Below, piece by piece: positions 13,622-14,480 of a stretch of 14,480 nt of DNA. The stretch's first letter is position 1; each line of letters starts with the position of its first letter. Under the pieces are notes generated by a model, which was given only the letters and a program-made list of their open reading frames with translations, was not told where the DNA came from and ran no database searches. A program made the translations under genes and the position numbers. Source of the DNA: Gammaproteobacteria bacterium (GTDB taxonomy: Bacteria; Pseudomonadota; Gammaproteobacteria; Pseudomonadales; Pseudohongiellaceae); assembly GCA_003556835.1 (NCBI GenBank), contig PWQG01000459.1, forward strand, positions 1-14,480, in the 5' to 3' direction.

Positions 13622-14480
13622 TGCGCATATGCCGCGCAGCCGCAGCCTGCGCTGCCCTGATCCTCTCCGCCCTCTCCCTGTCCGCATATGCGGACGGGGA
13701 TGACGGCGCAAACCCGGATAGCGGTATCGCCCTGGCGCTTGGCTCCGGCGGCGCGGCCGGTCTGGCACATATTGCCATGCTCCGGGTGTTTGACGATCTG
13801 GAGATTCTTCCCGAGCGAATCAGCGGCACCAGCATTGGTGCCGTCATCGGGGGGCTTTACGCCGCTGGCCTCTCGGCCGATGAAATCGAGGATCTCTTTG
13901 ATGATTTTGAAGGCTCCCGGCTCGACCTGTTCAGTGAGTTGAATGACCTCGATGACCTGGGTCTGAGCGATCTGTTCCAACTCGACACGGATAATGGTGG
14001 CCTGTTCAGCGCAGACGGTTTCATCGAATTCCTTAAGGACTGGGTCGACGCTCGTGATTTTGACGAATTGCGTATCCCCTTGCAGGTGGTGGCGACCGAC
14101 TTCTGGACCGGTGAACCGGTGGTGATCGAGGAGGGCGACCTGTTCCAGGCCATCAAGGCCAGCATGGCGGTTCCCGGCCTGTTTTCCCCGGTTGCCGACG
14201 GTGACCACCTGCTGATCGACGGCGGTACATCCAGCCCCCTTCCACACAGCCTGTTCGGGGATGAATTTGACCTGGTCGTGGCAATTGACGTTACCGGTTC
14301 CCGCAGTCCGGATGACGAGGATGATCTGAACTGGATCGACATGCTGTTCAAAACATTCGAGGTCATGCAGCAATCACTGATTGCATTGCATCGCCAGATC
14401 CATGAACCCGACATCTACCTGAAACCCGAGATCTCCGATGTGCGGCTGCTCGATTTCAATGAGATCGGCAGCATACTGGA
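13621..14480 (+). CDS. Patatin-like phospholipase with signal peptide, 3' end outside window
   Basis: The frame stays open to the window end, with 286 residues visible. A signal peptide covers about 1-24 (ALILSALSLSAYA before Asp25). The patatin catalytic pieces are in order: the oxyanion-hole loop LALGSGGAAGLAH (38-50), the nucleophile elbow GTSIG (69-73, Ser71) and the dyad Asp200 in DGG. VPGLFSPV (184-191) is also typical. The layout is like the RssA/YlbK group of patatin-like proteins, which hydrolyse phospholipids or other acyl esters. In place of the usual Arg of the oxyanion loop there is Ala46, which may alter activity. The segment 94-125 is very acidic. The ATG shares a base with the previous gene's TAA and has no ribosome site of its own, so translation depends on coupling. 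Signal-bearing relatives often have a C-terminal outer-membrane barrel; that cannot be seen here. Confidence 0.9.
   Translation, partial: MRICRAAAACAALILSALSLSAYADGDDGANPDSGIALALGSGGAAGLAHIAMLRVFDDLEILPERISGTSIGAVIGGLYAAGLSADEIEDLFDDFEGSRLDLFSELNDLDDLGLSDLFQLDTDNGGLFSADGFIEFLKDWVDARDFDELRIPLQVVATDFWTGEPVVIEEGDLFQAIKASMAVPGLFSPVADGDHLLIDGGTSSPLPHSLFGDEFDLVVAIDVTGSRSPDDEDDLNWIDMLFKTFEVMQQSLIALHRQIHEPDIYLKPEISDVRLLDFNEIGSIL

Overview
The window looks like chromosome of a moderately GC-rich (about 60% by eye) Gram-negative bacterium, most likely a gammaproteobacterium. This rests on the mix of families, not on a marker gene: a beta-propeller sensor joined to a GGDEF domain, a Tat-exported aldo/keto reductase, a secreted c-type-cytochrome/copper monooxygenase, a patatin-like phospholipase with a signal peptide, and a perfect CRP-type palindrome. 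There is no RNA gene, insertion sequence, CRISPR array or phage gene, and gene density is high.

Layout. (1) 1-2348, plus: the 3' part of a large membrane sensor with propeller repeats, a Y_Y_Y domain, one membrane helix and an intact diguanylate cyclase. (2) 2400-3338, plus: a Tat-exported aldo/keto reductase. It converges on (3) 3449-5188, minus: a secreted three-part redox protein (cysteine-less thioredoxin-like domain, CxxCH cytochrome domain, PHM/DBH-like copper monooxygenase). A strong hairpin terminator lies between them. (4) 5462-6951, plus: a tight cluster of a small charged protein, a METTL7-like methyltransferase and a sulfotransferase, with a CRP-like palindrome just upstream. (5) 8620-6953, minus: a secreted repeat-rich protein followed by a second, different sulfotransferase that ends one base from the first. 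(6) 12609-8716, minus: a close three-gene unit of a FucA-like class II aldolase, a GuaD-like guanine deaminase and a P2-type cation ATPase with altered ion-site residues. (7) 12701-14480, plus: a secreted protein of unknown function overlapping the start of a patatin-like phospholipase cut by the window end.

How they may work together. Many products are exported or membrane-bound. The aldo/keto reductase and monooxygenase are both periplasmic-type redox enzymes, but they converge and need not share a pathway. The methyltransferase and sulfotransferase are probably co-transcribed and may modify a small molecule or envelope component. The aldolase and deaminase suggest salvage of nucleoside breakdown products; why the ATPase is with them is unclear. 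The most unusual item is the fused redoxin-cytochrome-copper monooxygenase. It has every expected copper ligand and a heme site, but no cysteine in the thioredoxin-like part. I see no clear-cut new multi-gene system; the remaining points of interest are at the level of single proteins and regulatory sites.
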